Counted from the stretch's first letter, positions 43,477 through 51,700 are shown. The stretch is 51,744 bases of DNA from Lachnospiraceae bacterium (GCA_017625255.1 JAGALK010000095.1:1-51744), one strand, 5' to 3'. Program-made: numbers and translations. The notes: generated by a model from the sequence alone, not told the origin.

Positions 43477-43896
43477 ATGGTGATTGGTTATACGGCAGGG
43501 GTGTATGATTTGTTTCATATCGGACACCTGAATCTGTTTAAAAATGCAAGTGGTTTATGTGACAAATTGATTGTGGGTGTAACTGTAGACGAATTGGTGC
43601 AGTATAAAAATAAACGGGCAGTCATACCCTTTGAGGAAAGAATAGAAATTGTACGAAGCATAAAATATGTAGATGCAGCAATTCCACAAGAGAGTATTGA
43701 CAAATATGAAATGTGGAAAAAAATTAAATATGACATATTATTTGTGGGTGATGATTGGTACAATAACGCAAACTGGACGGAAATGGAAAAGAAGCTTGAT
43801 GAAGTAGGAGTAAGAGTTGTGTATTTTCCATATACAAAAGGAACAAGCTCTACATTAATCAATCAGACATTGCAAAAGCTGCGTGAAGAAGAATAA
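43477..43896 (+). CDS. tagD: Glycerol-3-phosphate cytidylyltransferase
   Basis: Makes CDP-glycerol from glycerol-3-phosphate and CTP. The 139-residue protein has the cytidylyltransferase signature GYTAGVYDLFHIGHLNLF with HIGH at 14-17. It also has the substrate region VGVTVDELVQYKNKRAVIPFEER and the C-terminal TKGTSSTLI in place of the RTEGISTT-type motif. Length fits TagD (about 130). It is directly after the TagF-like fusion (2-base gap), pointing to glycerol-phosphate side groups or backbone. There is no other CDP-glycerol synthase in the window, so the glycerophosphotransferases at 10122 and 13093 may also use it. Confidence 0.94.
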   Translation: MVIGYTAGVYDLFHIGHLNLFKNASGLCDKLIVGVTVDELVQYKNKRAVIPFEERIEIVRSIKYVDAAIPQESIDKYEMWKKIKYDILFVGDDWYNNANWTEMEKKLDEVGVRVVYFPYTKGTSSTLINQTLQKLREEE

Positions 43897-43914
43897 CGAA
43901 TAGGTGGAATAAGC

Positions 43915-45735
43915 ATGTGTGGTATTAATGGAATTCTTGCAAAAAAAGAAATTCATGGGGCAGAAAATAGAATTGCGAATATGAATAAAGCATTGGTTCA
44001 CAGAGGACCGGATGCGGGAAATTATCTGGTCATAGATAAAAGAATTGCGTTAGGGCATAGAAGATTATCTATTATAGATGTACATGAACGGTCAAACCAG
44101 CCCATGATATCTGCGTCTGGTCGCTGGAGTTTGATATACAATGGAGAAATTTACAATTATACAGAGTTGAAAAACCAGCTTTCTGATTATCCATTTCAGA
44201 CAACTTCAGACACAGAGGTTTTGTTGGCATATTTGGACAAATTTGGTGTAGAAGCTGCCTTAAAAGCATCCAATGGAATGTTTGGGTTTGCGGTTTATGA
44301 TAAGCAAGAGCAAGTATTGTATCTGTGTCGGGATAGGTTGGGCATCAAACCATTATTTTTTATTAGAGGAAATGAGAATTTTGTATTTTCATCTGAAATC
44401 AAAGGGATTTTAAACAGTGGACTGGTAAAGGCGAAGTTAAATTGCTCTGCCATTGACGATTATCTGGGATACAGATATGTCAGAGAGCCATATACTTTTT
44501 TTGAAGATATTTTTCAGGTGGAATCAGGTACTTATATAAAGGTTTCTCAGAATTTGGAAATAGAAAAAATCAGGTATTGGGATATTCCGGCAGACTTTAA
44601 TATGCAGGAAGTCTATGATGAAGTGGAAAAGAAGCAGGCATTCCATGAAAAACTTCTGGAAGCTGTAACGAAAAGAATGGTAGCGGATGTGCCGTTAGGT
44701 ACATATCTAAGTGGTGGTATTGATTCTAGCTTATTGTCAGCCATTGTGGTACAGAAAAGCAGTACCCGTGTGAATACCTATACTATAGGTTTTCCTGAAT
44801 TAAATGAATTTTCCTATGCAAAAATGGTTGCAGAAATCTATCATACTGCACACCATGAAATTGTGATAGAGCAGCAGGATTATTGGAATCATATGAAGGA
44901 ACTCATTATGTACCGAGATGCACCGGTAGGTGTTCCAAATGAGATTCCACTGGCACTTATGTCCAAAGAACTGAAAAAGGAAATTACCGTAGTATTGTCT
45001 GGAGAAGGGGCAGATGAGCTGCTTGGCGGATATGGAAGAATTTTCCGTGCGCCATTTGCTTATGAAAATGAAAACAATGAAAAGACATTTTATGGATATT
45101 TAACGGATAAATATGAATATGTTCCAAGATGGTTAAGAGACAGTGTGTTAAGTAAAGAGGAAAATTATCGGGAAGAGTTTGACAGGGATATCGAAAAGAT
45201 TTTCAAAGAACACTGTAACGAGTATAATATGTTTTACTTTTTTCATAAATACCATGTAAAGGGGCTGTTGCAAAGAGTAGATACGACGACTATGTACGCA
45301 TCTGTGGAGGCAAGAGTTCCATTCTTAGACCATGAGTTGGTTGAATTTTGTTATAGAGAAATTCCATATGATATGAAACTAAGATGGAAAGATACAAAGG
45401 CGCGAGAGTCCGCGAAGAGCATGGATGTAAACGCATATAGTGAGAATTTGGATTTTCCAAAATACATTCTGCGTCAAGTAGCTTATGATTATCTGCCCCA
45501 AGAAGTAATTGAAAGAAAAAAAGTCGGTTTTCCTGTGCCAATTCATCAGTGGGAGAAAAATCTGACATCAATGATTAAGGAGAAACTGCAAAATGCCAGT
45601 TGGTTAAAAGCAGATGCAGTGGAAGAATTGCTGTGTGCGCATCAGGAAAAGAGAATCAGTTCACAAATATTATGGATGTTTTTGAGTGTTCAGATATTTG
45701 TGGAATCCTATTTTGAGAGGGAATGGATGTATTAA
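43915..45735 (+). CDS. asnB: Asparagine synthetase-like glutamine amidotransferase
   Basis: A 606-residue glutamine-dependent amidotransferase. The N-terminal Ntn domain starts MCGINGIL (Cys2 nucleophile), with HRGPDAGNY and YNGEIYN (76-82). The synthetase domain has the PP-loop SGGIDSS (266-272) and SGEGADELLGGYGRI. Length is slightly below the AsnB norm (about 610-640). In capsule and O-antigen loci relatives such as WbpS are thought to amidate uronic or other carboxyl sugars. Here it is the last gene of the polysaccharide operon and is followed by a strong terminator. A true asparagine synthetase or a glycan amidotransferase are both possible; context favours the latter. Confidence 0.88.
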   Translation: MCGINGILAKKEIHGAENRIANMNKALVHRGPDAGNYLVIDKRIALGHRRLSIIDVHERSNQPMISASGRWSLIYNGEIYNYTELKNQLSDYPFQTTSDTEVLLAYLDKFGVEAALKASNGMFGFAVYDKQEQVLYLCRDRLGIKPLFFIRGNENFVFSSEIKGILNSGLVKAKLNCSAIDDYLGYRYVREPYTFFEDIFQVESGTYIKVSQNLEIEKIRYWDIPADFNMQEVYDEVEKKQAFHEKLLEAVTKRMVADVPLGTYLSGGIDSSLLSAIVVQKSSTRVNTYTIGFPELNEFSYAKMVAEIYHTAHHEIVIEQQDYWNHMKELIMYRDAPVGVPNEIPLALMSKELKKEITVVLSGEGADELLGGYGRIFRAPFAYENENNEKTFYGYLTDKYEYVPRWLRDSVLSKEENYREEFDRDIEKIFKEHCNEYNMFYFFHKYHVKGLLQRVDTTTMYASVEARVPFLDHELVEFCYREIPYDMKLRWKDTKARESAKSMDVNAYSENLDFPKYILRQVAYDYLPQEVIERKKVGFPVPIHQWEKNLTSMIKEKLQNASWLKADAVEELLCAHQEKRISSQILWMFLSVQIFVESYFEREWMY

Positions 45736-45756
45736 CCAAAGAAATAGAAATTTTTT

Positions 45757-45789
45757 AGCATCCTGCTTAGCTGCAAGGGTGCTTTTTTT
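45757..45789 (+). terminator. Intrinsic terminator after asnB; probable group IIC intron target
   Basis: Stem 45757-45763 (AGCATCC) with 45777-45783 (GGGTGCT), continued by TGC/GCA and a six-base loop, with a one-base bulge, followed by seven T (45783-45789). It ends the polysaccharide operon. The intron sequence begins right behind the T-run, the placement expected for bacterial group IIC introns. Confidence 0.8.
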
Positions 45790-46902
45790 GGTTTGCGCGC
45801 CATGGGCGCGCTCTAACGGGTGCAAGTCCCGAACACACCTAGGCAGCGAGGAAGTGTATAGCTGAACAGCAAGGGTGTCTATCGTGAGGTGGAATTTGAA
45901 GGAAGCTGTAGGCAAACTCTTGGTCCGACGAACAGGAATCACATATAAGGCTCGGAAATACGGATAAGTCTGCCAAAAGAGATGAAGTCCCAAAGTTGCT
46001 GGAAGTACGAGTAAATGTGGCGGATAGATGAGAGGAAAGAGCGTGCACCTTAAGCGTGGAGGTCTCACAGAGGTTTCATTAGCCTAGTAACAACGAACTG
46101 TGAGAAGTCAGCAGAGTCCATAGTAGTGAAGAAGTTTCTGTAATGGAGATGGAGCGAAGGGGCGAACAATCAATAAGTTTTAGTAGGTCTCGTGTTGCAG
46201 AAAAGACAACATCTGCCGTAACCAATCGGGGAAAAGGTGGTCAAATCGAGCGAGACGGAAAGGAAAGAACGCATGGACACAAGTAATCTAATGGAGCGGA
46301 TACTGTCAAAAGATAATCTCAATCAGGCATATCTGCAAGTCGTACGAAATAAGGGTGCAGAGGGTGTGGATGGAATGAAGTATACAGAACTTAAAGAGCA
46401 TCTTGAAAAGAACGGCGAAATCATCAAGGAGGAACTGAGGACGAGGAAATATAAACCTCAGCCCGTAAGAAGAGTGGAGATACCAAAGCCAGACGGCGGT
46501 GTCAGAAATCTGGGAATACCAACAGTAACAGACCGATTTGTACAGCAAGCCATAGCACAGGTATTAATGCCTATCTATGAGAAACAATTCCATGAACACA
46601 GTTATGGATTTAGACCGAATAGATGTGCACAGCAGGCAATCATCACAGCACTAGATATGATGAATGACGGCTATGATTGGATTGTTGACATTGACCTGGA
46701 GAAGTTCTTTGACACAGTAAACCATGACAAACTGATGACCTTAATAGGGAGAACAATTAAAGATGGAGATGTAATTTCAATCATAAGAAAATTTCTTGTC
46801 AGTGGAATTATGGCAGATGATGAATATAAGGAATCCGTGATAGGGACACCACAAGGGGGGAATCTATCGCCACTCCTTGCAAATATCATGCTGAACGAAC
46901 TA
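45790..46902 (+). mobile_element. Group IIC-like intron, 5' part (truncated)
   Basis: About 480 bases of structured noncoding RNA precede the intron protein. They include features of group II intron domains I-III such as a GCGCGCC/GGGCGCGC first hairpin (45796-45810), GGGTGCAAGTCCCG (45818-45831) and, near 46102, GAGAAGTCAGCAGAG. The element lies directly after a terminator hairpin, as class C introns do. Its protein is cut at about 46902, and no domain V/VI hairpin or 3' end is visible downstream, so the intron cannot splice or move. The exact 5' boundary within 45789-45793 is not certain. Confidence 0.75.
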
Positions 46903-46977
46903 GGCCAGCTAATAAATGTCAATAGATTAATGAAAAATATTTTACTATTGAAAAAGGGCACACTTATCCCTTGGTGA
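46273..46977 (+). pseudogene. ltrA: Group II intron reverse transcriptase/maturase, truncated
   Basis: The protein starts MDTSNLMERILSKDNLNQAYL and closely follows the class C intron reverse transcriptase known from Eubacterium rectale: IPKPDGGVRNLGIPTVTDR, YGFRPNRCAQQAI, DIDLEKFFDTVNHDKL (first catalytic Asp) and GTPQGGNLSPLLANIMLNEL. Homology stops after this last motif at about base 46902. The next 24 codons look unrelated and end at 46977. The YADD active site, the X/maturase and DNA-binding domains are missing; a full protein has about 420 residues. It is therefore inactive. The start at ATG 46273 follows GAAAGGAAAG; an in-frame GTG at 46237 is unlikely. Confidence 0.88.
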
Positions 46978-47022
46978 AAATATCATTTTTTTAAGATATT
47001 GATTCGTTGAATATACCATATT

Positions 47023-48339
47023 TTATGCTGCTATGTCGCATTTAACAGCATTGTATTGTTTAATGTGCTCTTCTGGAGAAATGATCTCAAAAGGTTTATT
47101 ATCTCTAAGTATTGCAAATATCATGTTACAAACTTTGTGAGAGACAGCCCCCATTGCTACAAGTTTTGGTTTTGATTCACATTTTTTGAGATAGTAACTA
47201 CGAAGGACTGGATTTTTAGCATCGCCTGTACGGGATGTACTAATGCTCTGTAGTGACAGCGTATGGATAACACGTCTGGCTATAGCAGAACCTCTTTTGG
47301 ATATTTGAATCTTGGTACCTTCAAATTTACCAGATTGTTTTACGGCTGGATCAAGACCGAAATAAGCAAAAAGTTGTTTCGGCTTTGAGAAAGCTGAAAA
47401 ATTACCAATCTCACCCATAAGAGATATAGCGGAAAGAAAACCAGCACCTTTAAATGTTTCAATTAAGTGAATCTGTTTTACAAAATCAGTATCTTCATTG
47501 GCATTAACAAGTTCATGCATAGAATCAAGCAGACTGTTGATTTCTTTGTCATACTTGCGAATGAAGCTGATGTATAAACGAATACGTTTGATGTTACTGT
47601 CGATGATGTAACCGAATTCATTGGCATCATTAGCAGCCTGAATAATGGCATTATACTTATTATGAGCATATGTAAGTCCAAAACGAGCTGTTGATTTGAT
47701 CGTATCAATAACTTCTTGTTTATCAGCCTCGAGAAAAGCACTTGGAGATGTATATTTCTCTAACAATGTAAGAGATGTATTGATAGTAACTTTGGAAAAA
47801 ATACCAAGGTATTGTGGAAATGCCATGCGTAATTCGCCTTGAAGCTTATTCACGTAAGCACTGCGATTATCCATTAAATCATAGTATTCGCGACAGAGGT
47901 TACGGCAGTTCAAAGCAAGGTCAGATGGCATAAGAGAAACTTTTAAATCTGATTTTAAACCAACTAAAGCAGCCTTTTTAGAATCAAAACGGTCATTATG
48001 CACTTTTCGTATGTTCATATTTGTGCTATTCTTTGTGATGATAGGATTAATAACCGAGCAGTTAAAACCCTTATCACGAAGATAGCAGAAGAGTGGGTAA
48101 TGATAAATTCCCGTGGATTCAAGGAAAATGCGACTTTCCAAAGAATACAACTCTTCTGCTTCTTTTATTTTAGAAACAGCGGTTGTAAGGGAATTCATAC
48201 TACTATGTAGGATTTTGTAAGGTTTGCCTACAAGTTGTTGGTTTGGAAGTGCAATAGACATCCAAGAGAAGTCAGCACCGACATCAATACCAACAGAGAT
48301 GAATAGTTCATCAAAATTAAAAATAACTTTGTTTGACAT
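47023..48339 (-). CDS. IS110-family transposase (DEDD recombinase)
   Basis: A 438-residue protein. The RuvC-like N-terminal domain has VGIDVGADFSW (first Asp), IFLESTGIYHYP (Glu), and KVHNDRFDSKKAALV (two Asp), giving the DEDD pattern. The C-terminal Transposase_20 domain has IETFKGAGFLSAISLMGEIG, FAYFGLDPAVKQSGKF and ISKRGSAIARRVIHTLS. The catalytic Ser of that domain is expected within KQSGKF or ISKRGS. I start at ATG 48339 because AAAGGAG is 9 bases upstream; an earlier in-frame ATG at 48390 has no such site. The frame is intact and full length, so this may be the only working mobile gene in the region. The leader on its 5' side may encode a bridge RNA. Confidence 0.93.
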   Translation of the reverse strand: MSNKVIFNFDELFISVGIDVGADFSWMSIALPNQQLVGKPYKILHSSMNSLTTAVSKIKEAEELYSLESRIFLESTGIYHYPLFCYLRDKGFNCSVINPIITKNSTNMNIRKVHNDRFDSKKAALVGLKSDLKVSLMPSDLALNCRNLCREYYDLMDNRSAYVNKLQGELRMAFPQYLGIFSKVTINTSLTLLEKYTSPSAFLEADKQEVIDTIKSTARFGLTYAHNKYNAIIQAANDANEFGYIIDSNIKRIRLYISFIRKYDKEINSLLDSMHELVNANEDTDFVKQIHLIETFKGAGFLSAISLMGEIGNFSAFSKPKQLFAYFGLDPAVKQSGKFEGTKIQISKRGSAIARRVIHTLSLQSISTSRTGDAKNPVLRSYYLKKCESKPKLVAMGAVSHKVCNMIFAILRDNKPFEIISPEEHIKQYNAVKCDIAA

Positions 48340-48390
48340 GAGCGAAAGCTCCTTTCTGATAGGAATCCATTTCCAATCTGGCAGGTACAC

Positions 48391-48640
48391 AACCTAGCGC
48401 GTTATTCGGGTATTGCCCTCCGGCTCCCAACCAGCTAAAACATAAACCCCTGTCGAATGGACTAATTGACTTATTTGTAGGTATCAGCTGAAAACCAGCT
48501 TCCCAAGGAGAGATACATTCTTTGTCCTATCCTAAGGGATAATACCTTATGTTTTATCTGGTGTCTATCAGGAACCGTCAGACATGATGATTATTATGGA
48601 TAACATCTGATGAAGGAAGAACACCTTCTTCTGTTATCTG
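48391..48640 (-). ncRNA. Possible IS110 bridge RNA region
   Basis: IS110-family elements encode a structured guide (bridge) RNA in the noncoding end next to the transposase start. This stretch is upstream of the transposase on its strand. It has several hairpins: AGCTG/CAGCT (48486-48500), TATCC/GGATA (48529-48542) and a larger one, GATAACA/TGTTATC (48599-48638), with an inner GAAGG/CCTTC. No open reading frame of note lies here. The presence of a bridge RNA follows from the family; the exact limits and guide loops are not determined by eye. Confidence 0.35.
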
Positions 48641-48708
48641 ATATATATAGAAACTTATTAACCAAGTAGTCTTAAATGGCTACACCAATATAATACTAGG
48701 GAGAGGTG

Positions 48709-48834
48709 ATGTATTATCCTGGTGATTTTCTGACTGATAAGGCCGGTATTGTGTACCATTTTGTGCCGGGTAATACTAGCATCGTAATTGAGGATGGGAA
48801 GATAATAGAAATGTATCGGCATTATATGCCATAA
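48709..48834 (+). CDS. Small hypothetical protein (41 residues)
   Basis: ATG 48709 preceded by GAGAGG at short spacing, encoding MYYPGDFLTDKAGIVYHF and on to IVIEDGKIIEMYRHYMP, then stop. I do not recognise a family. It lies between the IS110 leader and a histidine-kinase fragment, so it may be a leftover piece of an older gene rather than a functional small protein. Confidence 0.3.
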   Translation: MYYPGDFLTDKAGIVYHFVPGNTSIVIEDGKIIEMYRHYMP

Positions 48835-48990
48835 ATTTCACTGCATAAGGTAAATGTAGTCAAGGCCAGAGAAAAAGGACTGGAGATGGTAGTGAAAACC
48901 TTTGTACCCAAGCGGATGACCATAACTTCGGAGATATGGGGCATATATGACAATTTAATTGATAATGCCATAGAAGCCTGTATGAAAATA
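48835..48990 (+). pseudogene. GHKL histidine kinase fragment (AgrC-like ATPase N-box)
   Basis: The open frame reads KVNVVKAREKGLEMVVKT, then IYDNLIDNAIEACMKI. NLIDNAIEAC is the N-box of the GHKL ATPase domain found in AgrC/CitA-like sensor kinases, and KAREKGLEMVVKTFVPK fits the strand before it. The region upstream (dimerisation helix, His box) and downstream (G-boxes) is absent or replaced, and the frame opens right after a stop codon. It is thus a remnant of about 50 residues of a sensor kinase, left by rearrangement. A poorly conserved tail continues to 49125. Confidence 0.6.
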
Positions 48991-49090
48991 AAAAATATAA
49001 TAAGATTAATCAAAAATATAAAGAAATGGAATTGTGAAGCGGTAGTATATCGAGGTGTGCAGTGCACTCTTTTAAGCCTGATGAAATTGC

Positions 49091-49116
49091 AAAACGGCAG
49101 AGGTCATGTTCTGCCG
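49091..49116 (-). terminator. Possible terminator for the relaxase gene
   Basis: A 7-base-pair stem (49095-49101 CGGCAGA with 49110-49116 TCTGCCG, 8-base loop) lies just downstream of the relaxase stop on the minus strand. On that strand it is followed by TTTTGC, a short T-run, so strength is modest. Confidence 0.45.
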
Positions 49117-49142
49117 CTTTGCTAATGCTCTATATTGGATAT

Positions 49143-50516
49143 TTATAGAATATCCTGATGTTTCTGTTTCTGCACAGTTTGAGCCTGTTCCGGAGCGTCC
49201 ATGTACTGTGTGATAGTGTCCCGAAGCTGTTGCAGTTCCTTCAGCTTGGCTTCGGAAGATTTGTATTTTGCTGATAGAGCATTACGGTCTTTGACAAGGG
49301 ATTGATACTCGGCTCGTACATCGTTGGGATTGACTTTGGCAGGATTGAGTCCGGCTTTTTTTAGCACCTCTTTTGCAGCATCGTAAAGAATGAGCTGGGA
49401 CTCATACTTGAGGAAAACAGCGTCCTTGTGCTTTGCCTTATAATACTTCATGTGGTATGGTCGGTTCTCTGCATACTGCTCGGCATATTTGAGAATAAGA
49501 GCCTGTTCACGCATTTGCTTCTCCAGAGCAACGGTATCGCTTCGGAAAGAAGTGGATTGATGGGAGAGTGCAGAAATCTGTTCTTCCAATTCTTCCATGG
49601 ATTGAAAGCCTTTTTCATTTAAGGCTGCATAGGCTCTGGCAGCAACTTTCAGATTTTGTTTGTCCGCCCATTTTTGCAAGCCGGGACTTTGAGCAAATTT
49701 TTCGTCAGCGGAGGTATCAATCAGTTTTCGCATTCCGGCAGAACGGAGCATTTTATAAGTACGTTCCCTTGGCTTCTGCTCGATACGTTCTCGGATATGT
49801 TCTCTTGTGAAATCCTTGCCCAAAGTTCGCTCACTGCCACGGATAAATCGCTCCGCTCCATGAGGACGGAATTTGATGTATTTTCCGGAGGAATTGAAGT
49901 CAGAATTTTCAACCTCATAACCTTTATTCTGCATGAGTGAAATAAACTCATCATAGGAATTTGCCTGTTTAATGGCTTCGTTAATATCAGCTTTGAGCTT
50001 TGATTTTGATGAAGTTTCCTTCTTATCTTCTAACCATTCTTTATATGATTTTCCTTTTTGATTTGTTTCAGGTATGACATACAGACCATGCTCCCGGCAA
50101 AGGTCATCACTCAAGTGTCTAATATTATAGTAGGACTTTTTACAATCGTGATATTTTTTGTGTTCGATGTTATCGGCTGCACAGAAAATAATGTGATTAT
50201 GTACATGACCTTTGTCTATGTGCGTGGCAACGATATAGGAATACTTACCCTCAAGCAATTTGTCGGCAAGCTCCATTCCGATGCGGTGAGCTTCTTCATA
50301 GCTTACCTCTCCGGGAGCAAAAGCCTGTATCAGATGAAAGGCTTTATTTTCGTCTGATTGGCTTGTTTTGGATAAAGCGAATTTGAAGTCATAAGCTGCG
50401 GTTTCGGGACTGCAACCATAAGCTGAGATCAGGATGCTTTCATCTGTCTTGGCCGGGTTGCAGATGTAGTCTACTGCTTTATTGACGGTTGCTTTGATAG
50501 CATGGATTGATGTTGT
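49143..50516 (-). pseudogene. Mobilization relaxase (MobA/VirD2-like), start codon removed by IS insertion
   Basis: The minus-strand frame is open from the IS3 junction (50516) to the stop at 49143. The first residues are TTSIHAIKATVNKAVDYICN, the usual second-to-early residues of Clostridia transposon relaxases whose normal start would be a Met-Ala ahead of them. The relaxase core has YIVATHIDKGHVHNHIIFC (the His triad for metal binding), KSYKEWLEDKK and YIKFRPHGAERFIRG. The C-terminal half is helical and Gln/Lys rich. Upstream in frame there is only TAG and no start codon before the junction, so only an internal ATG at 50276 remains, which removes the catalytic N-terminus. The gene is broken by the IS3 element. 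Confidence 0.85.
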
Positions 50517-50586
50517 ACCATAAAAGTTGACACCCTATTCTCAAGGATTTTGATATATAATCATAAAGAATAGGAGTGAAAATATT

Positions 50587-50934
50587 ATGTCAACAAAACG
50601 TACGCTAAAATCTTATGACAATGAATTTAAAGCACAAGCTGTAAAACTTGCCCAGGAAATCGGCGGGCATAAGGCTGCTAAAGAATTAGGTATTCCAAAA
50701 GGTACTCTATACACCTGGATAAAAGCCTTCAAAGAAGGTCGCCTTAGTGCAAACGAAGCAGTTCATACGCCTAAGAATGCCTTATCCCTTAACGATGAGC
50801 TTATTGAACTCAGAAAACGTGTCAAAGAACAGGACAAGGAAATTCGCCGTTTAAAAGAAGAAAACGAATTCCTTGAAGAAGCAAGTGCTTTTTTCGCAGC
50901 CAGCCGTCGGAAGTCAGCAAGAAACAGAGACTAA
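50587..50934 (+). CDS. IS3-family transposase OrfA (HTH protein)
   Basis: A 115-residue DNA-binding subunit. The N-terminus LKSYDNEFKAQAVKLAQEIG with HKAAKELGIPKGTLYTWIKAF forms the helix-turn-helix of the IS3/IS911 OrfA group. Residues 70-100 (LIELRKRVKEQDKEIRRLKEE) are a leucine-zipper-like coiled coil for dimerisation. The start is ATG 50587 with AGGAG about 10 bases upstream. The stop overlaps the OrfB start (TAATG), and a slippery heptamer lies at 50889. The protein looks intact. Confidence 0.93.
   Translation: MSTKRTLKSYDNEFKAQAVKLAQEIGGHKAAKELGIPKGTLYTWIKAFKEGRLSANEAVHTPKNALSLNDELIELRKRVKEQDKEIRRLKEENEFLEEASAFFAASRRKSARNRD
50889..50895 (+). other. Candidate -1 ribosomal frameshift site in the IS3 element
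   Basis: TTTTTTC sits with the orfA codons TTT TTC in the zero frame, so a -1 slip on this heptamer enters the orfB frame. The -1 frame is open from 50889 through the orfB ATG at 50934. IS3 elements make their OrfAB transposase by such a shift, though A6G is the commoner signal. Confidence 0.55.
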
Positions 50935-51620
50935 TGTTTATCGCAATCAAAACGGATGACGGCAAGATTAAGGGTAAAATTTCTTTTTATTGCAGAGTGC
51001 TTAATGTTTCCAGACAGGCATTTAATAAATATTTAAAAACAAAGGATGCTCCATGGAAATATCAGGCGCTGGCAGATGCCATGCTGGATATCTGTAATGA
51101 AGATGAATGCAATGATACTTATGGAAGAATCCGCATGTATCAGGCATTACAGTTCAAACAGCCTGATGGTGTACATATTCCCGGAGAACGAACTGTTTAT
51201 CGTGTCATAGAAGAAATTGGTCTTAATCATAAACCCAAACGCAAGCCAAACGGAATTACTAAAGCAGATAAAGAAGCCCGAAAATCAGACGATTTAATTA
51301 AGCGGGACTTCTCAGCCCATAAACCGCTTGAAAAATGTATTACAGATATGACTGAAATAAAGGCTTCCGATGGAAAATTGTATGTTTCGGCTATCTTTGA
51401 CTGCTATGATTTGGCAGTGTTGGGGCTTGCAATGGATACAAATATGAAAGCTACCCTTTGTAAACAAACCTTAGACAATGCTTGCAAGGCATATCCTATG
51501 CTCCGTGGAGCGATTCTTCACAGCGACAGAGGTACACAATATACAAGCGAGTTGTATCGAAAAGCTATCAACAAATATGGCATTCTCCAGAGCATGAACA
51601 GCTCAGGCAGCTATTGCTAG
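50934..51620 (+). pseudogene. IS3-family transposase OrfB, truncated before the catalytic Glu
   Basis: The rve-type DDE domain is visible: CITDMTEIKASDGKLYVSA holds the first Asp and AILHSDRGTQYTS the second. The protein then ends GILQSMNSSGSYC and stops at 51620. Complete relatives continue past MNSxGxCYDNA for about 70-80 more residues, including the catalytic Glu. At 228 residues the protein lacks that Glu and cannot be active. Divergence from the expected sequence begins after GGCAGCT at about 51612. An N-terminal HTH_21-like region (ISFYCRVLNVSRQAFNKYL) is present. Confidence 0.9.
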
Positions 51621-51665
51621 TAAGTAGGGTTAAGCAAAAAATAGCCTAAAAATCTAGTATTTATA

Positions 51666-51700
51666 CCCCTTAGAGCCTTTTGGTTCTAAGGGGTTTTTTA
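51666..51700 (+). terminator. Strong intrinsic terminator after the truncated IS3
   Basis: A 12-base-pair stem (51666-51677 CCCCTTAGAGCC with 51682-51693 GGTTCTAAGGGG, one G-T wobble), a TTTT loop and six T (51694-51699). It probably belongs to DNA on the far side of the IS3 breakpoint. Nothing else is recognised from 51621 to 51744. Confidence 0.88.

Larger units (their letters stand above)
46903..48700 (-). mobile_element. IS110-family insertion element (limits approximate)
   Basis: One transposase gene on the minus strand with a short 3' noncoding end (46903-47022) and a long 5' noncoding end (48340 to about 48700). This asymmetry and the lack of obvious terminal inverted repeats are usual for IS110. 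The right-hand limit is set by the point where intron homology stops; the left-hand limit is a guess between the structured leader and the small reading frame at 48709. The intron does not resume on the other side, so the junction is not a simple insertion. Confidence 0.6.
50514..51612 (+). mobile_element. IS3-family insertion sequence, 3' end missing
   Basis: The left end is near TGTACCATAAAAGTTGACAC at 50514-50533, the type of TG-start terminal repeat seen in IS3 elements. It carries orfA and orfB in overlapping frames. No inverted copy of this end (GTGTCAACTTTTATGG) occurs between 51600 and 51744, and orfB loses homology at about 51612. The right end has therefore been deleted or replaced by other DNA. 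Confidence 0.75.

Noticed and set aside
45670..46068. Minus-strand frame of 132 residues near the intron start
   Set aside because: Overlaps the end of asnB, the terminator and the structured intron RNA; Pro/Leu/His-rich sequence without a domain.
46903..46977. Possible continuation of the intron reverse transcriptase by an internal deletion (VNRLMKNI resembles the ANRVMRNI segment that follows YADD)
   Set aside because: The match covers only about eight residues, the bases turn AT-rich at 46903 and the frame ends soon after. A junction with the IS110 end explains it more simply. Alignment with a full-length copy would settle this.
48599..48638. Hairpin GATAACA/TGTTATC as an intrinsic terminator
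   Set aside because: It is not followed by a T-run on either strand; it is more likely part of the structured IS110 leader.
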